37,277 bases of DNA from Oligoflexia bacterium (GCA_903867855.1 CAIPTA010000036.1:1-37277), one strand, 5' to 3'. Positions 7,138 through 15,631 are shown, counted from the first letter of the stretch. Notes: a model not told the origin generated them from the sequence alone. Numbers and translations are program-made.

Positions 7138-7218
7138 GCTTCGAAGCTAGCAATCTTGAAATTCTTTGTCTATGGGAAATTGCCTGTTATTATACGGCGC
7201 ATAAGAAGAGGTATCGCT

Positions 7219-7620
7219 GTGAGCAATGTTGATCCAGATCGACCGTCCACTTGGAAGAGCTATAGAAATGGCCTGTGTGATACATGCCGTGCGAGCTGTT
7301 GCATGTTGCCAGTAGAAGTAAAAATCGAAGATTTAATCCGCCTGGAGTTGGTTACGGCAGACGAAGCCATCGGTTCTCACAAAAAAATTGCGAAGCGCTT
7401 GCAGCGAGAAGGCATCGTGAAAAGCTATCGAACGTCTTCCGGACTTTTTATGCTCGAGCAGAATGAAGGGCGCGACTGCTATTTTTTGGATAAGAAAACC
7501 AGGCTTTGCTCTGTATACGAGAAGCGTCCGGGAGTGTGCCGAGAATTTCCAAAAACAATCGGACCACGCCCAGGCTTCTGCCCCTATATCCCTCAGGCTC
7601 CGAAGCGTCCACTGCGGTAG
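7219..7620 (+). CDS. YkgJ-family cysteine-cluster protein
   Basis: The protein has the CxxCxxxCC cluster (CDTCRASCCMLP) and a second half with CYFLDKKTRLCSVYEKRPGV, then CREFP and a final C. This is the arrangement of the YkgJ/CxxCxxCC family (PF03692), thought to bind Zn or Fe-S. The biological role is not established. GTG 7219 is preferred because AAGAGG lies about seven bases upstream; the same frame extends to ATG 7156, which would add 21 basic residues without a ribosome site. Its 3' end overlaps the convergent acyltransferase gene by 28 bases. Confidence 0.75.
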   Translation: MSNVDPDRPSTWKSYRNGLCDTCRASCCMLPVEVKIEDLIRLELVTADEAIGSHKKIAKRLQREGIVKSYRTSSGLFMLEQNEGRDCYFLDKKTRLCSVYEKRPGVCREFPKTIGPRPGFCPYIPQAPKRPLR

Positions 7621-8444
7621 AAAATCTCTAAGAGTTGATCTTTTTCCTTAAAGCGTTGCATCACCCATTCATTTCGTTCTTTATCGCCAGCGGGGAGCGA
7701 GGCTGAGGAGAATCTGCGTACATGGAGATGCACGCGTCGCACATTGGAATAGAAGTAGCTACCAAGGGTTGGCACGCGATCTTCGTAGCCGATGGTGAGA
7801 TCGTAAACGGCATCGTAGAGGCCCGAGAGGCCTTCCAGGGTGGCTGCGAAACCTTTGCTGCGGGGGAGCATCACATGCTTCAGGGGGCTCAGCCCATTTT
7901 TGCGGGCATATTCTTGGCTCTTCAAAATCTTGGCGGGCTTTGCGCGCGTGCCTTCTAGAAAAGAGACGAGCCAAAAGGGTATGCGTTCCTCGCGGTAGCG
8001 GCTAAATACCTTCAAAATATTTTCTTTATCAGAATTCCAGTTGCGCTTCACGAAGAGGCAATCCAAAAAAAGCATGCCCCAACCAATCCCTGGGATAAAT
8101 TTAAGAGGGTATTTTGCAAACCACTTCACATTCGCGATGCTGCCTTGCTGGCGCGCGAGATGGAGGATCACGAGGATATCTGGCATCTCTTGGTGGTTCG
8201 CGATGATGAGTGCTTGCTCGGGAGTGGGGAGATGGTCTCCCGTGATCACTACTTCAATGCCACATAGATTCGTGGCGCAGATATCGCAGAGGCTCCACCA
8301 CAGGTACACCACCAGTGTATTGATCTTACGCACGAGTTTTTTCGAAATCGGGTAAAAGAGCAAACTCAGCATTTGTACCAGGTTGCCGAGCAACGCGGTA
8401 ACGAGCAAAAGCACGATAGAAATGGAGCCAAGTAGGAAGCGCAT
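7593..8444 (-). CDS. PlsC-type 1-acylglycerol-3-phosphate acyltransferase family protein
   Basis: The 283-residue protein has a hydrophobic N-terminus (residues 5-32) anchoring it in the inner membrane. It carries the acyltransferase motif NHxxxxD as NHQEMPD (residues 83-89). The substrate-binding block EGTR is at 164-167 and a catalytic PRSKGF segment follows near 195. The layout (NHQ...D, FLEGTR, LPRSKGF) matches the YihG/AGPAT4-like subgroup, which acylates lysophospholipid. It is convergent with the YkgJ-like gene and divergent from ppx. Exact acceptor not determinable. Confidence 0.85.
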   Translation of the reverse strand: MRFLLGSISIVLLLVTALLGNLVQMLSLLFYPISKKLVRKINTLVVYLWWSLCDICATNLCGIEVVITGDHLPTPEQALIIANHQEMPDILVILHLARQQGSIANVKWFAKYPLKFIPGIGWGMLFLDCLFVKRNWNSDKENILKVFSRYREERIPFWLVSFLEGTRAKPAKILKSQEYARKNGLSPLKHVMLPRSKGFAATLEGLSGLYDAVYDLTIGYEDRVPTLGSYFYSNVRRVHLHVRRFSSASLPAGDKERNEWVMQRFKEKDQLLEIFYRSGRFGA

Positions 8445-8505
8445 GGGAGTAGCTTAAGAAAAAACGGAGCAATTCACGAGTAAAAGTTTTATAATGTGAG
8501 GCATC

Positions 8506-9999
8506 ATGAGAGTTGCAACTATCGATCTTGGCACTAATTCCGTCCGTTTTGACGTGCATTTCCTAAATCAGCAGGGAAAAACCAAGCTCTTGCACCGAGA
8601 AAAACTCATGATTCGTTTGGGGCAGGGGGTTTTCCTGCGCGGACGTATGGATCGCAGCGCTATGGATCGCGCTCTGCACGCCTTCCATCGCTTCAAGCGC
8701 ATCGCCGATGAATTGCATGTGGAGCGAGTGGTGGCCTTCGGCACAAGTGCGCTTCGCGAGGCCAAAGATAGCGAAGTGCTTCTGAGATTATTAAAAGATA
8801 ATACGGGCATCGAAGTACGGATCATCACGGGTGCGGAAGAAGCGCGCCTGATTGCGCAAGGGATTTTGGAAAATGAAAAAATCACCGCGCGGCGCTTTGC
8901 CCTTGTGGATATTGGCGGCGGCAGCACGGAGATCAGTGTGGGGCGCGGCAAAGAAATTCTGCACGCCGAAAGTTTTCAGCTCGGCACGGCCCGCCTCCAA
9001 CAGCTTTTTTTAAAGCGGAGTCCGCCAAAGGAGCTCTCCTTTATTCGTTTGCAAGAGTATATCCAAAATACTTTGGCGGAGAAGATGGTGTTTGAGCATT
9101 GGCCGAAGGTGGATGTGCTGGTGGGTTCGAGCGGCACGATTCGCGCTGTGGCGAGGATTTTGAAAAAGCAAATGCGGGCCTTTACGCTGGAAAATGTGAG
9201 CAAGCTGGTAAATGAGATGCGCTCTATGAACACGACTCAGCTCATCGATATTCCCGGCATGGAAGCCAAGCGCGTAGATATGATCTTGGCTGGCACAGTC
9301 TTGCTCGAGGAAATTTTGCGCTCTCTAGGAGCCAAAAAAATCATGCTCACAGAATATTCTCTGCGCGATGGTATTTTAGAAGAGGAAATGAGTCTTGCGC
9401 GCCAGCATAAAACCTCCATGATCGAATTGCACTGGGATGAATTGCACCAAAAAGCGTCGCGCTTTGGTGCTAATCCTATGCACTTGCAAACGATGACAAA
9501 GCTTGCCGATACCTTATTCTCGAGGCTCTCAAGGCTACATAAGCTGGAACCAGAGTGGAGAATTTATTTATTGTCCACGGTGATATTGCGGAATACGGGG
9601 CAGGTGATTGGTCTCGCGAACCAAGAGCGGCACAGTTATTATATTGTGAAAAATTCTGATTTTCCTGCGATGCAAAACTGGGAGCATGAATTTGTGGCTC
9701 ATCTTTGCTTGCATCACGGCACAGCGAAAATTGCCGCCAAGGATTTGGCTTTTCTAGGGAAAGATAAAAAGCGCAAAGCTGCATTCTTAAAAATTTGCGC
9801 GATTGTGCGTGTGCTTGATGCTCTCGACCTTGGGCCGCAAACAAAGTTGCGTTTGCAAAAAGTGCAAGTAACAGCGCAAGCCGTTAAACTTTCGATCGCC
9901 GGAAAATCCGCCGCAGGAATTGAATCCATGTTTCTAGAGCGAAAAAAGAAATTATTTGAAGCGGTGTTTAAGCGAAAGCTAGAGATCATCCGGGTTTAG
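8506..9999 (+). CDS. Ppx/GppA-family exopolyphosphatase
   Basis: This is a member of the ASKHA phosphatases that cleave polyphosphate or pppGpp. The N-terminal domain has the phosphate-1 motif TIDLGTNSVRFDV, the FGTSALREAKDSE segment, the catalytic-glutamate region ITGAEEARLIAQGI, and the phosphate-2 motif DIGGGSTE. The C-terminal 180 residues align with the HD-like domain of long Ppx proteins (GLANQERHSYYIVKNSDFP). However, the metal-binding His-Asp/Glu position appears as Arg-Asn (ILRNTGQVIG), so this domain may be structural only. Length 497 matches the long form. GAGG lies upstream of ATG. Ppx and GppA activity cannot be separated from sequence. Confidence 0.88.
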   Translation: MRVATIDLGTNSVRFDVHFLNQQGKTKLLHREKLMIRLGQGVFLRGRMDRSAMDRALHAFHRFKRIADELHVERVVAFGTSALREAKDSEVLLRLLKDNTGIEVRIITGAEEARLIAQGILENEKITARRFALVDIGGGSTEISVGRGKEILHAESFQLGTARLQQLFLKRSPPKELSFIRLQEYIQNTLAEKMVFEHWPKVDVLVGSSGTIRAVARILKKQMRAFTLENVSKLVNEMRSMNTTQLIDIPGMEAKRVDMILAGTVLLEEILRSLGAKKIMLTEYSLRDGILEEEMSLARQHKTSMIELHWDELHQKASRFGANPMHLQTMTKLADTLFSRLSRLHKLEPEWRIYLLSTVILRNTGQVIGLANQERHSYYIVKNSDFPAMQNWEHEFVAHLCLHHGTAKIAAKDLAFLGKDKKRKAAFLKICAIVRVLDALDLGPQTKLRLQKVQVTAQAVKLSIAGKSAAGIESMFLERKKKLFEAVFKRKLEIIRV

Positions 10000-10080
10000 C
10001 TTGGTCTCCATTATTTATAGATAGTTCTTTTCCGTAGATGCCTGAAACTCTGTAGCGTTTATTTTAAAGATTAAGCCAGA

Positions 10081-10139
10081 TCCCTCCGATGCGCTTCAAA
10101 CGAAAATAAATTTCGTTTAATAAAGCCCAAGGAGGGCGC
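10081..10139 (+). promoter_or_regulatory. leader hairpin that may mask the ribosome site
   Basis: AAACGAAA (10098-10105) and TTTCGTTT (10111-10118) form a perfect 8-bp AT-rich stem with a 5-base loop. Outside it, CCCTCC (10082-10087) is complementary to GGAGGG (10131-10136), the Shine-Dalgarno of the protease gene. Together they could fold the 5' leader so that the ribosome site is paired. There is no U-tract, so it is not a terminator. Confidence 0.45.
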
Positions 10140-11075
10140 ATGAAGACTGCATCAATAGTAAAAAATCTAATTCTGCTTACCTTATTTTCGGTAAGCCTAA
10201 TGGCAAAGGCAGAAAGTAACTCAGATCCATTCAAAGCCGTTTATGGCAAAAAAGACTATGGACGCCCACACGCAACGGGGTTTGTTCGCTCTAATCGTCT
10301 AGAATCTTTTTATTCGAAGGCGCCTCGCAAAGCTTTCACGGATACTGATGCAGCGGTACCGGGTCACTTTTCCATGAAAAGAAAAGCTGGTCCAGTGGAG
10401 GATCAAGGGCAGTGCGGTAGTTGCTGGGATTTTGCGCTCACTTCAACCCTTCGTGGCACTTGGATCAGCGCGGGCAAAGACCCTGGCAGACTCTCCTTTA
10501 ATTATTTGCTCAATTGCGCGAAAGAAATGCAAGGCTGCGAAGGCGGAGATTTCACTGCCGCTGATTATTTCATTCACCCAAAGGGTGCGCCAGCCTATGG
10601 CACTGATGGTGGCTATAGTGCCTATCAAGGTGCTTGCAAAGCGGAACCAGCGGTTGCCAGCGCGGTAACTTACCATATGCTTGGGGATTCGAAAACTGGC
10701 CCATCCTTTAAAGATATTGCCTATGTGGTGGGTGTATTGCATCGCCCAGTTTCTGTGGATCTTGCCGTAGATGATGAGTGGCAGAAATATTCTTGGGGTG
10801 TATACGGAAATTGTAGCGATAATAATGGCAACGATGTGAACCACATGGTGGTGATCGAAGGCTATGATTGTGAGAAGAGTGTGGACGCACAAGGTAACTG
10901 CGTGTTCGATCAAAATGGCAATCTCCCAAACGCCTCTGGTAGCTGGGTGATTCGTAATTCGTGGGGCGATGGCTGGGGTGATTCTGGCTATATCCGCATG
11001 AAGGCCACAAACTATGAGGGCAAGCGCTGCGATGCTGTGGCAACGGATGCGCTCTATTTTGATATCGCTAACTAA
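10140..11075 (+). CDS. secreted papain-like (C1) cysteine protease
   Basis: The 311-residue protein has a signal peptide (about residues 1-24, MAKA/ES) and a short propeptide. The C1A catalytic domain has the oxyanion Gln89, nucleophile Cys95 in QCGSCW, His235 in NHMVVIEGYD and Asn273 in IRNSWGDGWG. Papain-type cysteines and the GCEGGD turn are present, so the enzyme is predicted active. The propeptide (about 55 residues) is much shorter than the eukaryotic ERFNIN type. A very strong AAGGAGG precedes ATG. Secretion suggests a role in nutrient acquisition or attack on other cells; this is inference. A terminator follows immediately. Confidence 0.92.
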   Translation: MKTASIVKNLILLTLFSVSLMAKAESNSDPFKAVYGKKDYGRPHATGFVRSNRLESFYSKAPRKAFTDTDAAVPGHFSMKRKAGPVEDQGQCGSCWDFALTSTLRGTWISAGKDPGRLSFNYLLNCAKEMQGCEGGDFTAADYFIHPKGAPAYGTDGGYSAYQGACKAEPAVASAVTYHMLGDSKTGPSFKDIAYVVGVLHRPVSVDLAVDDEWQKYSWGVYGNCSDNNGNDVNHMVVIEGYDCEKSVDAQGNCVFDQNGNLPNASGSWVIRNSWGDGWGDSGYIRMKATNYEGKRCDAVATDALYFDIAN

Positions 11076-11096
11076 TTTTTGATTTGCCGTATGGAG

Positions 11097-11130
11097 AGGG
11101 AGGCTTCTAAAAGAGTCTCCCTTTTTATTT
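11097..11130 (+). terminator. rho-independent terminator of the protease gene
   Basis: Stem 11097-11106 pairs with 11113-11122 (AGGGAG/CTCCCT core with two G-U pairs) around a six-base loop, followed by TTTTTATTTT. It lies 22 bases after the protease stop codon and reaches the end of the convergent gene. Confidence 0.8.
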
Positions 11131-11594
11131 TAGTTCTTCTCTACTACGCAAACGAGATTGCGAGAGTCGGCAGGCTTAAAGGAATCATCGAGATCTCTAT
11201 AGAGACCGTGCACAGTGGCGCCAAGGCGAAGATCGCCGCTACTCACAGAAAGAATCAAATCACGGTAGTTATCATCGTCGCCATCGAGCAAACGAAGCGT
11301 ATCGTTCCTATAGGTGCCGCGGGAACAGCTGCAGTTAGAAAGACCATCATCACCTTGCGCATTCGCCACGCTGATCACTGTAGTGCCGTTAGGATCCTTT
11401 GCTGCCGTAATCGTGAGGGGGAAGAAGCCAGCATCGTTTGCTTGAACATCCTGGGGGCTGCACACTAGCTTCTTGCCTTGTAAGCTTGCGGCCAGCTGAA
11501 GCGCACTAGGGCCTTTTACGCTTGTTTCTGCTGGGCCTGCGAAAGCAGATAGGGAACAAAGGCTAAGGGCTACTAGTAGAATACTTTTTTTCAT
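11130..11594 (-). CDS. small secreted protein
   Basis: The 154-residue protein starts at MKKSILLVALSLCSLSAFAG with a clean signal peptide. ATG 11594 is preferred over upstream in-frame codons because GGGGAG lies just before it. The mature protein has cysteines at SCSC-like positions (GLSNCSCSRGTYRND) and an acidic DGDDDNYRDL segment. No family recognised. It is the last of three small secreted-protein genes on the minus strand (12444 to 11130), each with its own Shine-Dalgarno, and is convergent with the protease gene. Confidence 0.65.
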   Translation of the reverse strand: MKKSILLVALSLCSLSAFAGPAETSVKGPSALQLAASLQGKKLVCSPQDVQANDAGFFPLTITAAKDPNGTTVISVANAQGDDGLSNCSCSRGTYRNDTLRLLDGDDDNYRDLILSVSSGDLRLGATVHGLYRDLDDSFKPADSRNLVCVVEKN

Positions 11595-11658
11595 GGAAAC
11601 TCCCCGTTGAACAGTTAGGGACCTTTTAATTGATTTAACGCATGTTGTCAATAAATGA

Positions 11659-11693
11659 GCCGCCAGATCCCGGAATATTCCTAAACTGGCGGC
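11659..11693 (-). terminator. possible terminator after the 100-residue secreted protein
   Basis: GCCGCCAG (11659-11666) and CTGGCGGC (11686-11693) form a perfect 8-bp stem. The 19-base loop contains the palindrome GGAATATTCC. On the minus strand it follows the stop at 11701 by eight bases, but the tail (TCATTTATTG) is a weak U-tract. Confidence 0.5.
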
Positions 11694-11700
11694 ACGTTAT

Positions 11701-12003
11701 TCACTCGTGACAAACGCGAGGATCATTGTTCTCTGGTTGTGTGAGATCACAAACTATTGCGGTTTTTGGATCGCAGGTTTCGCCTTCGAAAGTAACTTGA
11801 TAGGTATGGGCCCCGTCCTCCACGTTGCCGATTCCCACGGTTACTTCAAAAGTATCCTTGGTTAGTTGCTTTTCACGAGTGCGAATGGGGTCGTTTCCAT
11901 ACACATTTTTGGCAGCCCAGAGGGCAGCGCTGGCGCAGGTGGCATGGGCTTGTGTGCTGGAAAGAGCAGAAATCACAGTTAGAATCATACATAATTTTTT
12001 CAT
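11701..12003 (-). CDS. small secreted cysteine-containing protein
   Basis: The 100-residue protein starts MKKLCMILTVISALSSTQAH with a signal peptide ending before TCASAA. The mature domain is about 80 residues with cysteines near both ends (TCASAALWAAKNVYG; CDPKTAIVCDLTQ; RVCHE) and could form disulfides. AAGGAAAA precedes the ATG. It is 24 bases downstream of the next secreted-protein gene and probably in the same transcript. No known family recognised. Confidence 0.65.
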   Translation of the reverse strand: MKKLCMILTVISALSSTQAHATCASAALWAAKNVYGNDPIRTREKQLTKDTFEVTVGIGNVEDGAHTYQVTFEGETCDPKTAIVCDLTQPENNDPRVCHE

Positions 12004-12027
12004 CGTAATTTTCCTTCGTTTTTAAGC

Positions 12028-12444
12028 TTAGTTAACGCGGGAACAAGAATCGAAGTAAGCGGCCATGCCACCATCTTCTTCCGTGCCCTGAAGCACAGCG
12101 CCGCCTGCTTTTGCGCGCTTATTATCAAGCATGGGCTTTTGAATCAAAATATCGTTCCAACCGCTGTTGTTGCCAGACACTGCATTGAAGCGATAGTAGC
12201 CGGCGTATTTCGCGGATGGCCGGTAGTTGACGTCTAGTTGTGTTTCCATGCCAAAGCCGAAAGTGGTGCCGTTATCTTCGGTAACGGTTAATGTATCACC
12301 ATCCAAGCTCAGTGTGATTTGAGCGGGCACAAGTGCGCCGCTTTCGTTGAAAGATTTACCGCGGCAGGTGAATTGTTCGCTTGCGAAAGCAGAGCTGGAT
12401 ACAAGGGCTAAGGCGAGGGCGAGGGTGGATTTTAGCTTTTTCAT
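12028..12444 (-). CDS. small secreted protein, first gene after a LysR-type operator
   Basis: The 138-residue protein has an N-terminal signal peptide (MKKLKSTLALALALVSSSAFA). The mature domain is predicted to be mostly beta, with two cysteines (QFTCRGKS and FDSCSRVN) likely bridging its ends. AGGAGA precedes ATG. A consensus sigma70 promoter lies about 80-100 bases upstream, overlapped by a palindrome shared with the divergent lysR gene, so control by that regulator is likely. Function unknown. Confidence 0.68.
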   Translation of the reverse strand: MKKLKSTLALALALVSSSAFASEQFTCRGKSFNESGALVPAQITLSLDGDTLTVTEDNGTTFGFGMETQLDVNYRPSAKYAGYYRFNAVSGNNSGWNDILIQKPMLDNKRAKAGGAVLQGTEEDGGMAAYFDSCSRVN

Positions 12445-12520
12445 TGAGATATCTCCTAGTTGTTATTGTTAAAGTGAGGCACTTATAGAGAAAAGCTAAC
12501 GCTTTGCATAGTAATGTATT

Positions 12521-12549
12521 ATTATATTTATGATTACTATGGTAATCAA
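12521..12549 (-). promoter_or_regulatory. sigma70 promoter with overlapping palindromic operator
   Basis: On the minus strand TTGATT (12549-12544) and TATAAT (12526-12521) are separated by exactly 17 bases. The spacer carries a perfect palindrome, TGATTAC-TATG-GTAATCA (12531-12548). The promoter faces the secreted-protein gene at 12444; the palindrome ends six bases before the ATG of the divergent lysR gene. Confidence 0.7.
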
Positions 12550-12554
12550 TTGAA

Positions 12555-13430
12555 ATGCACTCTAAGGATGTTCACCTACTTCATGCCTTCCTCGTTTTTG
12601 CCCAGTCGGAAAATATTTACGAGGCAGCTCAGCGCCTTGGGATCTCTCAGCCCATGCTCTCTGTCTACTTGCGTGAGTTTGAGGCCAACATGCCGCAAAA
12701 TGTGTTTCAAATGGTGGGGCGAAAAAAGGAACTCACCAGCTATGGTAGGAAGCTACATGTATCGCTACGGCACCGCTTTGAAGGATTGAGTGAAAAAATT
12801 GCGAGTCTTGCCCTAGAGTTTCAAAGCGAAGAAGAGGCCCAACTAAAGATAGCTGGGTATCGAAGTTTACTGCGCAGAATCGCCTTGAACACGAAATTTA
12901 AGGGTAGTGTGGATTTCCTAAGCGATAGTGAAGAGCTTGCCGTGGATTGGCTGATCGAAGGAAAGGCAGACTTAGCGATTTCGAGAGTGGTGCCAAATAC
13001 GCATGAGCTGGTGGCGAAGAAAGCCTTTGCGGATGAGCTTGTGCTCGTGTTTCCGAAAAAATGGACGGTGCCTTCCCATAGTTTAAGTAAAGAAACTTGT
13101 GCCTTTTTTGCGAAGCGAGCGTTTTTTGCCTATGAGCGCGAGCGAACCTTTTTGGATCGAGTGTTCATTGGTGCATACCAAGAATTTCAGATGAAGCCCT
13201 CTCGTACATTTTCCGACTGGCCTGTGATCTTCGAAATGCTCGCCGAAGGAAAAGGTTGGAGCGTGGCACCAGATTCTTATCTCAGTGACAACGATAGCCT
13301 CACGTTTATCCGTTTGCAGAAGGATCCGCGCAATACAACTTTGTTCTATATTCTCAGCCGAAAATCAGATCAAAAAATTCCTTGGTTGAAAACAACGATT
13401 CAAGAGATTCAAGATATTTTTCAGAACTAA
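12555..13430 (+). CDS. LysR-family transcriptional regulator
   Basis: The 291-residue protein has the LysR layout. Residues about 6-65 form the winged helix-turn-helix (LHAFLVFAQSENIYEAAQRL, then GISQPMLSVYLREFE...). It is followed by a linker helix and a periplasmic-binding-protein-like effector domain (for example DWLIEGKADLAISR, LVFPKKW). The usual ...TPAG block of the wing is replaced by ELTSYGRKL. The start codon has a poor ribosome site and lies just after a palindrome in the promoter of the divergent secreted-protein genes, so it probably regulates itself and them. Ligand unknown. Confidence 0.85.
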   Translation: MHSKDVHLLHAFLVFAQSENIYEAAQRLGISQPMLSVYLREFEANMPQNVFQMVGRKKELTSYGRKLHVSLRHRFEGLSEKIASLALEFQSEEEAQLKIAGYRSLLRRIALNTKFKGSVDFLSDSEELAVDWLIEGKADLAISRVVPNTHELVAKKAFADELVLVFPKKWTVPSHSLSKETCAFFAKRAFFAYERERTFLDRVFIGAYQEFQMKPSRTFSDWPVIFEMLAEGKGWSVAPDSYLSDNDSLTFIRLQKDPRNTTLFYILSRKSDQKIPWLKTTIQEIQDIFQN

Positions 13431-13433
13431 TTC

Positions 13434-14987
13434 TTAAGCAAGGGCGCGTACTTTTCTTTTTTCTACAATCTTCTCCGCAATGCGAATTCCATCGCAGGCA
13501 GCGCTCGTTATTCCGCCCGCATAGCCAGCCCCTTCGCCCGCTGGGAAGAGACCTTTGTGCGAAACGCTTTCTAGTGTTTCCTCATGGCGCGTAACGCGCA
13601 CAGGGCAACTCGTGCGCGATTCCACGCCGTAGAGCTGAGCTTCGGGAGAAAGAAAGCCTTCCATATTGCGCTCGAAACGTCGCAAGCCTTCCATCAAATA
13701 ACTACGCATAAATCCGGGTAACAATTGATCAAGGCGTGTGGGCACTGTACCGGAGGGGCAGGAGCCTTTACTTACGCTCCCTGTTTTTCCAGCTAAGAAA
13801 TCCAAAAGTTTTTGTGCGGGTAATTCCTTCGTGCCACCCGCGGATTGCACGGCTTGGAAGGAATCTGTCTCTAATTTGCGACGTAATTTCAAGCCGCCCA
13901 AGAGATCATCGCCAAAGTGAGTTTTATGATCGATGGAGATCACCATGGCCGCATTTGCGAAGGGTGAGTTGCGATGGTAGTTACTCATGCCGTTGCACAC
14001 GAGCGCATCCTTTTCTGTGCCACTAGAGAGCACATAGCCACCGGGACACATACAAAAACTATACACTCCCACGTTGGTGCGCGGATCGTGATGGGCCAAT
14101 CGATAGTTCGCGCTGCCAAGCTTCGGGTGTTCGGCAGCATCGCGATACTGAATTTGATTGATGAGCTTTTGTGGATGCTCAATGCGAAGGCCCATGGCGA
14201 AGGATTTTCCTTCTAAAAATATGCCTTGGTGCTCCAGGTGACGGAGCATGTCTTCCGCAGAGTGGCCCGTAGCAAGGATCACAGAATCAGAGTGGATTTT
14301 ATCGCCTTGTTCGGTTTTTACTCCCACCACGCACTTTCCTTCCACGAGGAGTTCCGTTACTTGCGTATTGAAGCGAATCTCACAGCCATTTTCCATCAGG
14401 AATGCCCGCATGAGGGGAATTACGCGACGAATTCGATCACTGCCCACATGAGGATTATTGAGCCACTGAATTTCTTCCGGTGCCCCAAACTGCACTAGGC
14501 GATTCATCACATAAGGAATATGAGGAGATTTGATCCGCGTGATAAGTTTGCCGTCAGAATAAAGGCCAGCTCCGCCTTCGCCATAGCAAACATTATTGCG
14601 GGGATCGAGCTCTCCGTGGCGCCAAAATTTACTAATGCCCTTGATTCGTTCCACAGAATTCGAGCCACGCTCAAGCAGCAAGCAGGGCACGCCTCGCTCC
14701 ACGAGGCGGAGGGCTGCGAAGAGACCCGCAGGGCCAGAGCCTACGATAATGGGGCGGGGGTCACTTTTTTTCGGCGTAATCTTTTCGAGCGAGAATTTCT
14801 CCACCGTTAGTTCTTCGCCCTTTTCTCCAATTTCAATGGAATACACAAAATGGGGAGAGTGACGCTGACGAGCGTCTACACTTTGGCGCAGAATTCGCCA
14901 TGGACCATGATCTGGATGCATCCACGCGAGATGTTCTTCTAGGTCATCATCGAGGGGCACTTTTATGTCGTTGAGTATTTTTGACAC
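13434..14987 (-). CDS. FAD-dependent dehydrogenase (COG2509 family)
   Basis: The 517-residue flavoprotein has an N-terminal region of about 75 residues, then a dinucleotide-binding fold PIIVGSGPAGLFAALRLVER (GxGxxG). GGAGLYSDGKLITR follows, then a second nucleotide-associated motif SVILATGHSAEDML and a C-terminal FAD-closing block FPAGEGAGYAGGITSAACDG. This order is that of the COG2509/YhiN-like uncharacterised FAD-dependent dehydrogenases. Substrate unknown. It lies 41 bases downstream of folE on the same strand, so it may be co-transcribed; a role in folate or pterin reduction would be speculation. Confidence 0.82.
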   Translation of the reverse strand: MSKILNDIKVPLDDDLEEHLAWMHPDHGPWRILRQSVDARQRHSPHFVYSIEIGEKGEELTVEKFSLEKITPKKSDPRPIIVGSGPAGLFAALRLVERGVPCLLLERGSNSVERIKGISKFWRHGELDPRNNVCYGEGGAGLYSDGKLITRIKSPHIPYVMNRLVQFGAPEEIQWLNNPHVGSDRIRRVIPLMRAFLMENGCEIRFNTQVTELLVEGKCVVGVKTEQGDKIHSDSVILATGHSAEDMLRHLEHQGIFLEGKSFAMGLRIEHPQKLINQIQYRDAAEHPKLGSANYRLAHHDPRTNVGVYSFCMCPGGYVLSSGTEKDALVCNGMSNYHRNSPFANAAMVISIDHKTHFGDDLLGGLKLRRKLETDSFQAVQSAGGTKELPAQKLLDFLAGKTGSVSKGSCPSGTVPTRLDQLLPGFMRSYLMEGLRRFERNMEGFLSPEAQLYGVESRTSCPVRVTRHEETLESVSHKGLFPAGEGAGYAGGITSAACDGIRIAEKIVEKRKVRALA

Positions 14988-15028
14988 AGCACCCCTATAT
15001 CATAGGTGAGGTCAAAATTCGTACCGCT

Positions 15029-15631
15029 TTAGTCGAGGGATTTCCAAAGTCGATCAATTTCCCCTTGGCTCAAGTTTTCGAGGCCTAGGGAGCTTTCTGT
15101 GATCGTATCAGACTTCTGTTTTTTCACTCCGCGCATCATCATGCACATATGGCAGCCTGTCACGCGAACCGCTACTGCTCTTGGCTGCACTACTTGGCTA
15201 ATCGCCTCGGCAATCTGATTTGTGAGGCGCTCCTGCACTTGCAGTCGCTTCGAAAATACATCTACCAGGCGAGGAATTTTGGAGAGGCCAAGAATTTTTT
15301 TGGCAGGATAATAGGCCACACTCGCTTCGCCCCAGAAGGGAAGCATGTGGTGTTCGCACAGACTATGAAATTCCACTTTTCTCACGCTCACGAGTCCGCG
15401 GCCCTCAGCGGGGAAAACCCCGTTGCCCACTGCTTCTTCGGCGGTGAGTGCATAGCCCGAGCATAGCTCCTGAATGGCCTTCGCAAATCTTTGCGGAGTG
15501 CGCTGGAGGCCATCCCGTTTCCCATTTTCCCCAATCGCGTGAATGATTAGCTCTGCAGCAAGCACGGCAGGGGCTTTCTTGGTAGAGGTTTTAGGTTCGG
15601 AAGCTTTTGCAGACATATATTTTGCTCTCAT
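15029..15631 (-). CDS. folE: GTP cyclohydrolase I
   Basis: FolE converts GTP to 7,8-dihydroneopterin triphosphate, the first step of folate and pterin synthesis. The 200-residue protein carries the zinc ligands Cys92 and His95 in HSLCEHHMLPFWG and Cys163 in CHMCMMMRG. It also has the substrate block GLSKIPRLVDVFSKRLQVQE and the final SSLG segment. ATG 15631 has AAGGAG upstream. It is divergent from a CarH/LitR-like B12 regulator. In characterised light-responsive LitR/CarH regulons folE is a known target, supplying pterin for photolyase, so shared control is likely here. Confidence 0.95.
   Translation of the reverse strand: MRAKYMSAKASEPKTSTKKAPAVLAAELIIHAIGENGKRDGLQRTPQRFAKAIQELCSGYALTAEEAVGNGVFPAEGRGLVSVRKVEFHSLCEHHMLPFWGEASVAYYPAKKILGLSKIPRLVDVFSKRLQVQERLTNQIAEAISQVVQPRAVAVRVTGCHMCMMMRGVKKQKSDTITESSLGLENLSQGEIDRLWKSLD

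Noticed and set aside
8568..8951. 127-codon minus-strand ORF
   Set aside because: Antisense to the conserved Ppx N-terminal domain; composition is low-complexity and typical of a shadow frame.
10443..10913. 156-codon minus-strand ORF
   Set aside because: Antisense to the catalytic domain of the C1 protease; isoleucine/histidine-rich shadow.
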